A DNA stretch of 64,000 nucleotides from JAMXLO01 sp963812505 (GCA_963812505.1 CAWEVM010000029.1:1-64000), one strand, 5' to 3'; positions 34,326-43,881 are shown, numbered from the stretch's first letter. Numbers and translations: made by a program. Notes: generated from the sequence alone by a model not told the origin.

Positions 34326-35819
34326 TCAGGGCTGTTTCGTGCTGTCGGCAACTTGCGTGACATCCGAGCGATGCCACCAGCCGCCGCCAAGCGCCTGAAA
34401 CAATGCCGCCGTATCAGCGTAACGATTGGCCTCGGCCTGCACGAGGTTGATGCGCGCCTGCTGCCACGTTCTCTGCGCGTTCAGCAGCGTGAGATAGTCG
34501 ATGGCGCCGAGCTGGTACTGACGCCGCGCAAGATCAAGGCTTGCCAACGCCGAACGTTCAGCGGCGGCCTGCGCGACCATCGCATCAGCGTCCGATTGCA
34601 ACGCCCGTAGCGTATCGGCGACGTTCTGGCAGGCCTTGATGACCGTGCTGCGATACTGAGCCGCCGTCTGCTCGAAGGCGGCAACGGCGGCGCGCTTCTT
34701 GTGTAGCAGCGTACCCGCGTCGAACAGGGTCTGCGTGACGCCGCCCGCGATGCTCCACACACCCGTGCTGGGGGCAAACATGTTGGTGAAGCTGTTCGAC
34801 GCGGTACCCAGGGACCCGGTGATGCTGAACTGCGGCAACTGGTTCGCAGTTGCCACACCGATCTCGGCGGATGCCGCGTGCATCTGCGCCTCGGCTGCAC
34901 GCATGTCGGGCCGCTGCTCCACCAGTTGCGACGGCAGGCTGATCGGCAAGTCCTGCGGCAGGTGCATGCTGTCGAGCGCGAATGTCTCAGCAGTCTCATG
35001 CGCGGGAAGCTGACCGGCCAGAGCGGTGAGCTGATTGCGCGTCTGCGCCAATTGCTTCTGCAACGGCGGCAGCGTGGCGCGGGTCTGCGCAAGCTGCGCT
35101 TCCTGGGTCAGCACATCGGCCTGCGATGCACCGCCGAGATTGAAGCGATCCCGCACCAGCCTCAGCGATTGTGCCTGGTCGCGGATGATGTCCTGCGTGG
35201 CGGCGACCTGACCGCGCAGCGATGCCTCCTGCACCGCAGCCACAACCACATTCGAGGTCAACGTGAGATAGGCGGCCTCTAGCTGGAAGCGCTGATACTC
35301 TGCCTGTGCTGTGAGTGACTCGATCTGCCGCCGGGTGCCGCCGAACACGTCGGGCGCGTACGAAATGTTCAGCGAGGGCGTCACCAGGCCGAATACCGCG
35401 TGAGTACTCGAATTGCCGAACGTGGCACCCGAGAACCTTTCCTTCTCGGCCTGAAAGCTCAGGCTAGCTTGAGGGAACAGCGCGCCTTGTTCGGCGTAGA
35501 CATTCTCCTGCGCCTGCCGAAGGGCGGCCTGCGCAGCGTCGAGATCAGGGTTGGCCTTCAAGGCCTGATCAATCAAACGGTTCAGCGATACCGAGTGGAA
35601 CAGCGCCCACCAATCGCCGGGGATGTCGCGGTCGGGGAGGAAATGCTGCGCCTCGCCGCCTCGTGAGCGGACGGACGCGGTCTGCGTGGCCAGCGGCTCA
35701 GGCGTGTAGCCGGTATCGGTCGGAGCCGGCGGACGATCAAAGTCCGGGCCAACCGCGCAACCACCGATAGCCAACGCGATGGTGACCGCGCCCAGGCTTG
35801 CTGCTCGACTCACGATCAT
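34326..35819 (-). CDS. outer-membrane efflux factor, NodT/OprM family lipoprotein
   Basis: 497 aa from the ATG at 35819. Signal peptide ends in the lipobox AIGGC (Cys21), followed by AVGPDFDRPPAP, the usual family start (VGPDY). GDWWALFHSVSLNRLIDQAL and the two TolC-type coiled-coil repeats (LDAAQAALRQAQENVYAEQG, QPLRADAMV-type helices) follow. It forms the trimeric exit duct. Its start overlaps the tetR stop (ATGA). Confidence 0.93.
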   Translation of the reverse strand: MIVSRAASLGAVTIALAIGGCAVGPDFDRPPAPTDTGYTPEPLATQTASVRSRGGEAQHFLPDRDIPGDWWALFHSVSLNRLIDQALKANPDLDAAQAALRQAQENVYAEQGALFPQASLSFQAEKERFSGATFGNSSTHAVFGLVTPSLNISYAPDVFGGTRRQIESLTAQAEYQRFQLEAAYLTLTSNVVVAAVQEASLRGQVAATQDIIRDQAQSLRLVRDRFNLGGASQADVLTQEAQLAQTRATLPPLQKQLAQTRNQLTALAGQLPAHETAETFALDSMHLPQDLPISLPSQLVEQRPDMRAAEAQMHAASAEIGVATANQLPQFSITGSLGTASNSFTNMFAPSTGVWSIAGGVTQTLFDAGTLLHKKRAAVAAFEQTAAQYRSTVIKACQNVADTLRALQSDADAMVAQAAAERSALASLDLARRQYQLGAIDYLTLLNAQRTWQQARINLVQAEANRYADTAALFQALGGGWWHRSDVTQVADSTKQP

Positions 35820-36505
35820 CTGCTCCGTGTGCCGCGAAATATCGCCTGTACGTGTTGCCGTACGATGGACTGCGCCGACCGTATGCGCCCCTCGCCAATC
35901 GTCTCCCAGTGGAGAAGCCGATTGGTCCCCCATCCGCAAAAGATTTTGGCCTGCCCGATGATCGTCATCGCATGCAGCAGCACCTGTTCGTGATCTGAAG
36001 GGAGATCGATCAGGCGACCGATGATGGCGCAGCAAGGGCTGCATACATTCCGAATCATGTCGTCCTGCAACGCATCAACCGCCGCATTCGGTTCTACCTC
36101 CATGCGCGCGAAGAATTTCTGCCGACTCTCGCGATTGGGAACGCTGTCATCGAGGATCAACGCGATCACGATATCGAGCATGTCGCAGAGCAGGCTGACA
36201 AGTTGCCGGCGCGACGGTTGACCGGTTGCCAGTTCAGTGCGTATCCGCTCCGCGATCGGCTCGACACCGGCCTGCATCTCCTGGCTGAATTGTTCGACGA
36301 CGGCGCGGTAGAGACCTTCCTTGCTGCCGAAGTAATACTGAATGGCCGGGAGGTTGACCCCGGCGCGCTCGGCGATCGTGCGCGTGCTCGCGCCCTCGAA
36401 GCCGCTCGCGGCGAACAGCTCGAGAGCTGCTTCCAGGATACGGCCGCGGGTCTCTTCACCGCGCTGGTAGTACCCCGGGCGGAAACGGCTTACAGTTGCG
36501 GACAT
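35816..36505 (-). CDS. TetR-family regulator of the efflux operon (CerR/DUF1956 type)
   Basis: 229 aa. The helix-turn-helix covers residues about 38-62 (TRTIAERAGVNLPAIQYYFG, SKEGLYRAV). The C-terminal half has the acidic Gln/Phe-rich look of the DUF1956 class (QKFFARMEVEPNAAVDALQD). It is the first gene of the operon and should repress it; two palindromes upstream (36541-36569) are candidate operators. Confidence 0.9.
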   Translation of the reverse strand: MSATVSRFRPGYYQRGEETRGRILEAALELFAASGFEGASTRTIAERAGVNLPAIQYYFGSKEGLYRAVVEQFSQEMQAGVEPIAERIRTELATGQPSRRQLVSLLCDMLDIVIALILDDSVPNRESRQKFFARMEVEPNAAVDALQDDMIRNVCSPCCAIIGRLIDLPSDHEQVLLHAMTIIGQAKIFCGWGTNRLLHWETIGEGRIRSAQSIVRQHVQAIFRGTRSR

Positions 36506-36540
36506 CCTGGGACCCGTTCTGAGGGAACGGGGTGCTAGAT

Positions 36541-36569
36541 CGGTCGACCGTTAAAGTCAATCGATCGAT
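36541..36569 (-). promoter_or_regulatory. paired palindromes, candidate TetR operators
   Basis: CGGTCGACCG (36541-36550) and ATCGATCGAT (36560-36569) are two perfect 10-base palindromes nine bases apart, starting 36 bases upstream of the tetR ATG. Their place fits autoregulation of the efflux operon. A separate 7-base inverted repeat (CCCGTTC/GAACGGG, 36513-36531) lies in the leader. Confidence 0.5.
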
Positions 36570-36618
36570 ATACTTCCTTCACCGACACTTGATCCGCTCG
36601 CAGGGAGTTTGACAATCG

Positions 36619-37065
36619 TCAGATCGCGGTGCGTTCCGTGCGCCACTGCACCAGTGTGTATGGCGTGGCGGCGTCATCGTGGGGCTCGAACACGGCCAGG
36701 ACCTGTGCCCCGATCGCGACCTCCTGCCCCGGATCGCCGAGCAGATTGCCCAGCATACGGACGTTGCCGGCGTGCGGCAGCTCGACCAGGACTGCGATAT
36801 AAGGACCGTGATGCCGAAGCGCCGCATGCACCGGATGCCAGCAGCGCGTCCACGTCCAGATGCGTCCCCTGCCCTCCACCGCGACCCACCGCATGTCCCA
36901 CGACCGGCAGTGATGGCAGAGCCATTCCGGTCCCCATTGCCACGTATTGCAGACGCCGCACCGCTGCACCTTCAGCACGCCTTGTCGCGTGCCTTCCCAA
37001 TAGGGCAGATCGAGCTTGTCAGCTTCGGTGACGGGCGCGGGCAATCCTGCTGGCAGATATGTCAT
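36619..37065 (-). CDS. DUF35 OB-fold zinc protein, partner of the thiolase
   Basis: 148 aa. A rubredoxin-like zinc knuckle (CGVCNTWQWGPEWLCHHC) precedes an OB fold (GRGRIWTWTRCWHP, PYIAVLVELP). Such proteins form complexes with SCPx-type thiolases and serve in acyl-CoA carbon-carbon bond chemistry, for example in steroid side-chain or aromatic ketone breakdown. Its ATG overlaps the thiolase stop (ATGA), so equal production is likely. The upstream extension to 37224 is out-of-frame thiolase sequence. Confidence 0.88.
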   Translation of the reverse strand: MTYLPAGLPAPVTEADKLDLPYWEGTRQGVLKVQRCGVCNTWQWGPEWLCHHCRSWDMRWVAVEGRGRIWTWTRCWHPVHAALRHHGPYIAVLVELPHAGNVRMLGNLLGDPGQEVAIGAQVLAVFEPHDDAATPYTLVQWRTERTAI

Positions 37066-38252
37066 CACAAGGTCTCCTGCGAGCCGACGATCATCGTGGA
37101 TACCGGTGTCACCATGGGACCGGCAATCACGCAACCGACATGCGCATCGGGTACCTGCGCGGTCGATTGGCCGCGGATCTGGCGCACCGCCTCGATCTGC
37201 AGTTCGAGCCCGTGCATGTAGCATTCGGCCAGGTTGCCGCCGCTGGTATTCAGCGGCAGCTTGCCCGCTGGCGCCAACAGGTTCTCCAGGGTGAGGAACT
37301 CGTTCGCCTGCTCGGGTTCAAAGAAGCCGTGCTCGGCCATGCTCATCAGCACACCGCCGGTGAAGTTCTCGTAGCTTTGCAGAACGTCGACGTCCTGCGG
37401 TCCGAGCTTTGCCATCTCCCACAGGTGCGGCGCCACCGGCCCGAAGCTCGAGGAGGCGAAGTCCGGCGCATTGAATGAACGCGCGGCGTTGCGCTGGTCG
37501 GAGCCCTGCGCCACCGCCAGCACATAGGCCGGCTTCTGCCTGAAGTCCGTCGCACGCTCTGCCGAAACTAGGATCAGCGCGGCCGCGCCATCGTTCTCCT
37601 GGCAGCAATCGAACAGGCGATACGGTTCCGAGATCCAGCGCGACGAATCATACATCTCCTCGGTGAGCGGACGGCCGTGCATCACCGCACGCGGATTGGA
37701 CTGCGCGTGACGATAGGACGCCATCGCGACGGCGCGCATCGCCTCGCGACCGATGCCGTGTTCGTGCATATAGCGCATGAACTTCAGCGCATAGCGCTGA
37801 GCAGGCACGAAGATGCCGTACGGATTGATCAGCGCGTTGTCGCCGGCAACAGTGCCACCGGCGGCGGCCCGGCCGAAACGCTGGAACTGACCCTGCGCGA
37901 GCGCGCGATACACCACAACGATGTCGGCCTGGCCGGTGATGATCGCCGCCGCCGCGTTGCCCACCGCGGCCGCACCGCCGCCACCACCACCGCCCCACTG
38001 CATGTTGGACAACCGCAACTCCCGAGTGCCGAGCGCAGCGGCGAGCCGGGAGGGATCGTTGCGATCATTGCTGTACGAAGCAAAGCTGTCGATGTCGCGA
38101 GGGTCGATGCCAGCGTCCTCGGCCGCTGCCAGGATCGCCATCAGCGCCAGCTTGAACTCGGGTTCCGGCGACTGGCCATGCTTATAGTATGTCGTCTCGC
38201 CGATCCCGACGATCGCTACCTTGCCGCGCAGGCTGCGCATGTCAGATGTCAT
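37065..38252 (-). CDS. SCPx/thiolase-like acyl-CoA protein without visible nucleophile Cys
   Basis: 395 aa of the thiolase fold: KVAIVGIGETTYYKHGQSPE at the N-terminus, IDSFASYSNDRNDPSRLA, QENDGAAALILVSAERATDF and the C-terminal NTSGGNLAECYMHGLELQIE with the active His. Where thiolases carry the nucleophilic Cys the protein has MQWGGGGGGGAAAVGNAAAA, a run of seven glycines and no Cys, so it cannot do classical thiolysis. Relatives without the Cys act as retro-aldolases with DUF35 partners. The start codon may be Met1 or Met5. Confidence 0.85.
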   Translation of the reverse strand: MTSDMRSLRGKVAIVGIGETTYYKHGQSPEPEFKLALMAILAAAEDAGIDPRDIDSFASYSNDRNDPSRLAAALGTRELRLSNMQWGGGGGGGAAAVGNAAAAIITGQADIVVVYRALAQGQFQRFGRAAAGGTVAGDNALINPYGIFVPAQRYALKFMRYMHEHGIGREAMRAVAMASYRHAQSNPRAVMHGRPLTEEMYDSSRWISEPYRLFDCCQENDGAAALILVSAERATDFRQKPAYVLAVAQGSDQRNAARSFNAPDFASSSFGPVAPHLWEMAKLGPQDVDVLQSYENFTGGVLMSMAEHGFFEPEQANEFLTLENLLAPAGKLPLNTSGGNLAECYMHGLELQIEAVRQIRGQSTAQVPDAHVGCVIAGPMVTPVSTMIVGSQETL

Positions 38253-38355
38253 GCGGCTCCTCCGTCCGTGGCGAGCCTGTGCCCATTGTCAGGTCGCGCG
38301 GAAGAGGGATACATACCCACGAGTAGGCTGTCCATACACACAGTAGGGGGACCGC

Positions 38356-39465
38356 ATGGACGTCGGCATTCAAATGATCTTCTCGACCTATGGCTGGCCC
38401 GGCATGAGCGACCGCGAGGCCTGGCAGGAGGAGATCCGTCTGGCGCGCCTGGCCGACGAACTCGGCTTTGACGTCATCTGGTCAGTAGAACACCACTTCT
38501 TCGATTACTCATTCTGCCCTGACAACACGCAGCTGCTTTCGTATCTGGCGCCGCTCTGCACACATGCGGACCTCGGCACGGCGGCAATCATCCTGCCGTG
38601 GAACGACCCGCTGCGCGTGGCGGAAAAGGTGTCGGTGCTCGATCTGCTGAGCAACGGCCGGGTCAGACTGGGGCTCGGTCGTGGCCTGGCGCGTCGCGAG
38701 TTCGCTGCCTTCCGCGGCACCATGGACAACTCGCGCGAGCGCTTCGACGAAGCGTCCGCGATGATCGTTGAGGCGCTGCGCACCGGGTTTATCGAGGGAC
38801 ACGGCAAGCACTTTCCGCAGCCACGGATCGAAATCCGCCCGCGCCCGGAGCGCAGCTTCGAAGGCCGCACCTATGCAGTTGCATCCAGCGAAGACTTTAT
38901 TGAGGCGGCCGCCCGGCTGAAGGCACGCATGCTGATGTTCGCGGACCGCCCGTGGCCGGCGCGTCTGCCGGGGATCGAGCGGTATCGCGCGTTGTATCAG
39001 CAATTCAACGGGGTCGCGGCGGCGCCGGTGGTAACCGCCGATCAGTGCGTCTGTGCGGCCACGTCGGACGAGGCGAACGAACTGGCAGAGCGTCACATGG
39101 CCAGCTTCGTTGACAGCAATCTCGAGCACTACGAGCTGATGAGCACGCACTTCGCCACCGCGAAGGGCTACGACGCCTACGCGAAGAAGTCGGAACTCGC
39201 GCGGTCGGCGGGCCGGGACGGGCTGGTGAACGCGCTGCTGGAAGTGGCGGTGCGAGGCACACCGGATCAGGTCCTGCGCGCTTACGAGGCGCGACGCGAG
39301 CTGCTTGGCGATTTCGAGCTGAACAGCTCGTTCCGGTTCGGCGGCATTCCGCTGGCGAAGGCGGAGGCCTCGATGCGGCTGTTCGCGAAGGAGGTGCTGC
39401 CGGTCCTGAAGACATGGCAGCCCGCGGCGCCGCTTGCGAAGGCGACCGCCGCAGTGCACGCCTGA
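38356..39465 (+). CDS. LLM-class flavin-dependent oxidoreductase
   Basis: 369 aa of the bacterial luciferase-like fold (MDVGIQMIFSTYGWPGMSDR, FDVIWSVEHHFFDYSFCPDN, GLGRGLARREFAAFRG). It should use reduced FMN or F420 to oxygenate or oxidise an unknown small substrate. GGGGGACC precedes the ATG. It is divergent from the thiolase/DUF35 pair, which hints at a shared catabolic route. A flavin reductase is not seen nearby. Confidence 0.88.
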   Translation: MDVGIQMIFSTYGWPGMSDREAWQEEIRLARLADELGFDVIWSVEHHFFDYSFCPDNTQLLSYLAPLCTHADLGTAAIILPWNDPLRVAEKVSVLDLLSNGRVRLGLGRGLARREFAAFRGTMDNSRERFDEASAMIVEALRTGFIEGHGKHFPQPRIEIRPRPERSFEGRTYAVASSEDFIEAAARLKARMLMFADRPWPARLPGIERYRALYQQFNGVAAAPVVTADQCVCAATSDEANELAERHMASFVDSNLEHYELMSTHFATAKGYDAYAKKSELARSAGRDGLVNALLEVAVRGTPDQVLRAYEARRELLGDFELNSSFRFGGIPLAKAEASMRLFAKEVLPVLKTWQPAAPLAKATAAVHA

Positions 39466-39468
39466 TCG

Positions 39469-40440
39469 TCAAGACCGATAGGTAGCCTGCGACGCCGGGA
39501 CAACGGCCGGCGTCACCTCGGCCGCGAGAATGCGCGTCAGCAGCCACTTCGTCAGACCCGGTGCGGTGTATTTCGCGACCATGCTGGTCGCCAGGAACAG
39601 ATCGGCGAGCGGCAGCACCTTGTTGCCCAGCACGACCCAGGCCAACGTGATGGTGCGGGTTCCACTGATCAGGCCGGCCGTCAGCGCCGCGTTGCGACCG
39701 TAGCGCCAGAACAGGAACGTTCCGGCCAGTTCCGCCGCGAACAGCATGACGTATGCCAGCAGCACGAACTCGAGGCTGGTCTGCGGCTGCGCGAACAGAT
39801 GCGCCTGCATGCCTCGCATGGAGCCCATGCCAGCAAGGAACATTGCGAAGACGGCAATGCCTGTCATCGCGTCCGGGTTCTCCCGAATGAAGCTGCTCGC
39901 GAGGCGCTTCGCCGCCACGGATGCGAGGAAAGCACCACCGACGAGAAGCACCAGATGCAGACACGTCGCGAGCGGATCGATGTCGAGACTGTAGCCGCCG
40001 AACATCGCAGCGAGCGCCGGAATGTAGAAAGGCGATGCGGCCGTGCCGATGACGGTCGCCAATAGCGCGATCGGGATGCTTAGGCGCAGGATGGCGGCAA
40101 ATGCGACACAGGCGGGGCTCGCGGGGACCAATGCCCAGAACAGCAATCCTTGCGCGAGTTCCGGTCCCGGATGGGTGACACGGATGAGCAGCACGATGAC
40201 CAGCGGCACGCCGAAGGTGGCCCACAGAACCATCAATGCGATCTGTCTGGCGCGGCCGAGTTCGTTGCCGAGCGACGTGCCATCGAATTTCAGGAAGGAG
40301 CCGAAGGTGAAGATGAAGATCGCGACGGCGAGGTACGGCCTCGCCAGATCTGACAGATAGGGAATGCAGAGTCCGATGACCACTCCCGCAATGACGACAG
40401 CAGCGCCATTGCGTCCGGCCCATTGGAGAACAATTCTCAT
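39469..40440 (-). CDS. bile acid:sodium symporter-family (SBF-like) transporter
   Basis: 323 aa with about ten transmembrane helices. LARPYLAVAIFIFTFGSFLK, LVPASPACVAFAAILRLSIP and NAALTAGLISGTRTITLAWV match SBF/ACR3-type carriers. It might carry an organic acid linked to the surrounding catabolic genes; the substrate is unknown. It is convergent with the LLM gene (3-base gap). Confidence 0.8.
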   Translation of the reverse strand: MRIVLQWAGRNGAAVVIAGVVIGLCIPYLSDLARPYLAVAIFIFTFGSFLKFDGTSLGNELGRARQIALMVLWATFGVPLVIVLLIRVTHPGPELAQGLLFWALVPASPACVAFAAILRLSIPIALLATVIGTAASPFYIPALAAMFGGYSLDIDPLATCLHLVLLVGGAFLASVAAKRLASSFIRENPDAMTGIAVFAMFLAGMGSMRGMQAHLFAQPQTSLEFVLLAYVMLFAAELAGTFLFWRYGRNAALTAGLISGTRTITLAWVVLGNKVLPLADLFLATSMVAKYTAPGLTKWLLTRILAAEVTPAVVPASQATYRS

Positions 40441-40543
40441 GTGACAGCCCCCGATCTGTGGTTCGTGGTTGCTTTGGTTTCGACTCCGTTCAGGCGTTTT
40501 GCGTGCGGCGTGTATCTCCCATACGGAAAAATTGCCGCGGCGC

Positions 40544-40559
40544 TGTGAACTAGATCACA
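40544..40559. promoter_or_regulatory. CRP-type palindrome upstream of the amidase
   Basis: TGTGA-ACTAGA-TCACA is an exact TGTGA-N6-TCACA half-site pair in the 271-base gap between the SBF gene and the amidase. It lies about 150 bases before the amidase ATG and 104 before the divergent transporter. It could bind a CRP-family activator. Nothing else was recognised in this gap. Confidence 0.5.
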
Positions 40560-40711
40560 GTACGATACTTCGCTGGAACCTTCGTACCGAAAGACGACCG
40601 ATTGCCTCAGGAGTTTGGGAAGTGCCGACTGCCAGGAGAACGGCACGTGGCTTGCTAGGCATCGAAGTCAGGTACCTGCTCCGCACGCACACACGCACCA
40701 AGGGGAAGCCC

Positions 40712-42250
40712 ATGTTCACCATGCCCGACGCGGGCCAGCTGACCGAACTCGCCGCCTCTCTCAATTTGCGCCTAAGCGAGGGCGAAGCGCAGCTCTACCT
40801 GCCGTTCATCCTCGATGCGATGCGCGGACTGGACGAATTCGTTCAATCTCGCGCCGAAGAGGCCGTACCGCCGCTGCTGTTCCCTGAGCGCGGCCCCGGC
40901 TACCGACCGTCGCTGACCGAGGACCGCTACCAGGCGTGGCTCTGGAAATGCGCCGTCGGAGGCAGCGACCGCGGACCGCTGGCCGGCAAGACGGTCAGCT
41001 TCAAGGACCACATCAGTGTGGCGGGCATTCCGCAGGTCTTCACCTCGCAGGCCCTGGAGGGCTTCGTCCCCGACGTGGACGCGACAGTGGTGACCCGCGT
41101 GCTATCGGCCGGCGGCAAGGTCGTCGGTAAGCACATGATGAACGGGTTCATGGGCGACTACGGCAAGCCGCTGAACCCGCACAATCGGGAGCGGATCACC
41201 GGCGGGTCCTCGTCAGGCTCCGGGGCGGCTCTGGCGGCAGGCGAGGTCGACATATCGTTCGGCGGCGACCAGGGCGGCTCGATCCGGCTGCCCGCTGCCT
41301 ATTGCGGCGTGGTTGGGCTGAAGCCGACATTCGGACTGGTGTCGCACTTCGCGGTCGGCTTCGCCGCCGAGCCCAGCGTGGACCACGTGGGGCCGATGGC
41401 GCGCATGGTGCAGGACGTCGCGGCCGCACTGCAGGCGGTGGCCGGCTATGACGACAACGATCCACGGCAGCGCCGGGGCATCCCGGAAAGTCTCGACGCG
41501 CTGACGGACCTGGATGGCGGCGTGCGGGGGCTGCGGATCGGTATCCTCGAGGAAGGTTTTGCGGAGCCCATCGAGCCGGAGGTCGCCAACGGCGTCATGG
41601 CTGCCATAGCCACGCTGGAGAAACTCGGCGCCGAGGTCAGCAGGATCTCAGTGCCGCAGCACGGCCAGATCGATAGCGTGTATGCGGCGCTGGTGTTCGA
41701 GGGTGCCCGGGCTATCCATGACGTCGGCTTCTTCGGGATCGGTGCCAAGACCTACTACCCCGCGTCGGTCATCACCGCGATCGATCGGATGTGGCGCGCG
41801 CATGGCGACATGCTGCCGCCGCGCACCAAACTCAATCACCTGGTCGCGGAGTTGTCGCGGCGCAACTACCACGGCGGTGCGTATGCCAAGGCGCATAACG
41901 TCCGGCCATCCTATGTCGCCGCGTTCGACCGCGCTCTCGCCAAGGTCGATGTGCTGGCCCTGCCGACGGTCCGCAACATCGCGCCGCTTGTGGAGGCGGA
42001 ACTGACCGATCCGACAGCGGCGATCGAGGCGAACCTGCGCCGCAACTGGATGCTGCTGCCGATGGCCTACAACACCAAGCCGACCAACTACACCGGCCAT
42101 CCGGCGCTCGCGGTGCCTTGCGGCAAGGTGGACGGTATGCCGATCAGCCTGCAGCTCGTCGGAAACTTCCTGGCCGATCCGTTGCTGTTGCGGGTCGCCT
42201 ACGCGTACCAGAAGGCGGTCGATTGGGAAGCGATCACTGGCGTCGATTGA
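40712..42250 (+). CDS. amidase signature-family enzyme (nitrile/amide catabolic type)
   Basis: 512 aa from ATG 40712, preceded by AAGGGGAAG. The triad is intact: Lys in TVSFKDHISVAG, the serines in ITGGSSSGSGAALAAGE and FGGDQGGSIRLPAAYCGVVG. The N-terminal helical extension (LRLSEGEAQLYLPFILDAMR) resembles amidases that act on aliphatic or aromatic amides after nitrile hydratase. The upstream 81 codons of the open frame overlap the CRP-like box and are not coding. Confidence 0.9.
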   Translation: MFTMPDAGQLTELAASLNLRLSEGEAQLYLPFILDAMRGLDEFVQSRAEEAVPPLLFPERGPGYRPSLTEDRYQAWLWKCAVGGSDRGPLAGKTVSFKDHISVAGIPQVFTSQALEGFVPDVDATVVTRVLSAGGKVVGKHMMNGFMGDYGKPLNPHNRERITGGSSSGSGAALAAGEVDISFGGDQGGSIRLPAAYCGVVGLKPTFGLVSHFAVGFAAEPSVDHVGPMARMVQDVAAALQAVAGYDDNDPRQRRGIPESLDALTDLDGGVRGLRIGILEEGFAEPIEPEVANGVMAAIATLEKLGAEVSRISVPQHGQIDSVYAALVFEGARAIHDVGFFGIGAKTYYPASVITAIDRMWRAHGDMLPPRTKLNHLVAELSRRNYHGGAYAKAHNVRPSYVAAFDRALAKVDVLALPTVRNIAPLVEAELTDPTAAIEANLRRNWMLLPMAYNTKPTNYTGHPALAVPCGKVDGMPISLQLVGNFLADPLLLRVAYAYQKAVDWEAITGVD

Positions 42251-42315
42251 CAAAGCCCGCAGGAGCAGCGGCGTCGGTCTTGTCTCTCCCACCCTAACCC
42301 TTACGATACAAACCC

Positions 42316-43053
42316 ATGCCCCGACCCGAGCCGTCCCAAGTGGACATCGTCCTTGTCCACAGCTCCGACCTGCACGTCGATGACGAACAAAACGCCACCA
42401 AGCACGGTGACGGCACCGACGGCCTGGCCGCCGTCCTCGCCGCCGCAAGCAACGCCGGCGCCGATATCGTCCTGCTCGCCGGCGACACGTTCGACAACAA
42501 CCGCGTCCCCGCCGCGGTGCTCGACCGCACCGGCAGGCTGCTGGCCGATGCCGGCATCCCAGTCGTGATCCTGCCAGGCAACCACGACCCTGCGCTGCCC
42601 AACAGCGTGTTCGTCCGCGGTGGGCTCGCGTCCATTCCCAACGTCACCGTCCTCGGGATCACGCACGACGAGGCGGTCGGCTTTGGCGACCACGACCTGG
42701 AGATCTGGGGGCACGCGCATCGCGACTACGAGAACATGGCCCCGCTGCGTGGCCCGCGCGCCCGCAGCACGCGCTGGCAGATCGCCATGGCGCACGGCCA
42801 CTATGAGCCGCCGCACAACCTCGCCACACCGCTGCGGCCGTCCTGGCTGTTCAGCGACGATGCGATCGCGGCAACTGCGGCGGACTACCTGGCGCTGGGT
42901 CACTGGGACCGTCCCGAGCGCGTCGGCGACGGCACGGTGCCGGCTTACTACTCCGGCTCGCCCGATCTTGCGCGGACGGTCAACGTGATCCGGCTGACCT
43001 CGAACGGCGAGGTGCTTGTCACGCGCGAACCATTGCGGTGGGATCGCGCGTGA
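42316..43053 (+). CDS. metallophosphoesterase
   Basis: 245 aa with all calcineurin-like blocks: VLVHSSDLHVD, VLLAGDTFDNNRV, VVILPGNHDPALP, AMAHGHYE and YLALGHWDRPERV. It should be a two-metal phosphoesterase; resemblance to SbcD/YkuE-type enzymes does not define the substrate. It is short and has no signal peptide. It is followed 13 bases later by the enoyl-CoA hydratase gene on the same strand. Confidence 0.85.
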   Translation: MPRPEPSQVDIVLVHSSDLHVDDEQNATKHGDGTDGLAAVLAAASNAGADIVLLAGDTFDNNRVPAAVLDRTGRLLADAGIPVVILPGNHDPALPNSVFVRGGLASIPNVTVLGITHDEAVGFGDHDLEIWGHAHRDYENMAPLRGPRARSTRWQIAMAHGHYEPPHNLATPLRPSWLFSDDAIAATAADYLALGHWDRPERVGDGTVPAYYSGSPDLARTVNVIRLTSNGEVLVTREPLRWDRA

Positions 43054-43066
43054 GGAGGAACCACCT

Positions 43067-43856
43067 ATGCCCCTGCTCTGCGAACGCCGCGGTGCCGTCG
43101 CGGTCCTGACGCTCAGCCGCCCGGAGGCGCGCAACGCCTGGTGCGAGGAATTCCAGACCGGACTGCGCGAGCGCCTGCCGGAGCTGGAGGCTGATCCGGA
43201 CATCCGCGCGGTCATACTCACCGGCGACGACCGCGGCGGCGCGTTCAGCGCCGGCGCGGACCTGAAGAACCCGCGCACCCATACGATGGACTCGGTCGCC
43301 GCGTTCTTGAAGGACCTGCCGAACCGACGGCGTGCGCATCCGATCCCGATGCTGACCGACTTCGCCAAGCCGATCATCGCCGCGGTGAACGGCTACGCCG
43401 TCGGCATCGGCTGCATCGTCACCTATTGCTGCGACATGATCGTGGCCTCTGAGCGCGCGGAGTGGCGGTTGCCGCAAAGCGGTCTCGGCATCATCCCCGC
43501 GCAGGGCGGTGCCACGCGGCTGGCGCGCTGGGTCGGCAAGGGCCTGACGATGCGCACTCGCGCTCGGCTTTCCGTTGAAGGCAGAGGAGGCGTATCGCAT
43601 CGGCCTCGCACAATGGCTGGTGCCGCACGACACGCTGATGGCACAGGCGATGGAGGTGGCGGAGCACATTGCCTCGCTGCCACCGCTGGCGACGCGGCTC
43701 ACCAAGGAGTCGCTCAATCGCGGAATCGATGTACCGCTGGCGGATGCGGTGCTGGGAGATCTGTATCGCTTCGCCATGCTGGAGATGACCGAGGACAAGC
43801 AGGAAGCGCATCAAGCGTGGCGGGAACGCAGGAAGCCCAGATTCAAGGGAAGCTGA
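43067..43856 (+). pseudogene. enoyl-CoA hydratase/isomerase-family protein, one frameshift
   Basis: GAGGAGGAA precedes ATG 43067. The first frame carries VAVLTLSRPEARNAWCEEFQ, GAFSAGADLKNPRTHTMDSV and AAVNGYAVGIGCIVTYCCDM, all crotonase motifs. After ARWVGKGLTMR the frame derails; the second frame resumes with KAEEAYRIGLAQWLVPHDTL and ends KPRFKGS. Removing one base at about 43556 gives RLALGFPLKAEEAYRIGL, as expected. The intact protein would be about 262 aa. The out-of-frame reading otherwise runs on to 43936. Confidence 0.8.
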
Positions 43857-43881
43857 TAGAGGGTGACAAGGGAGAGACGTT

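Noticed and set aside
39005..40423. 472-aa frame overlapping the SBF transporter in another frame
   Set aside because: The residues are Arg/His/Pro/Ser-rich without motifs; the transporter frame explains the region.
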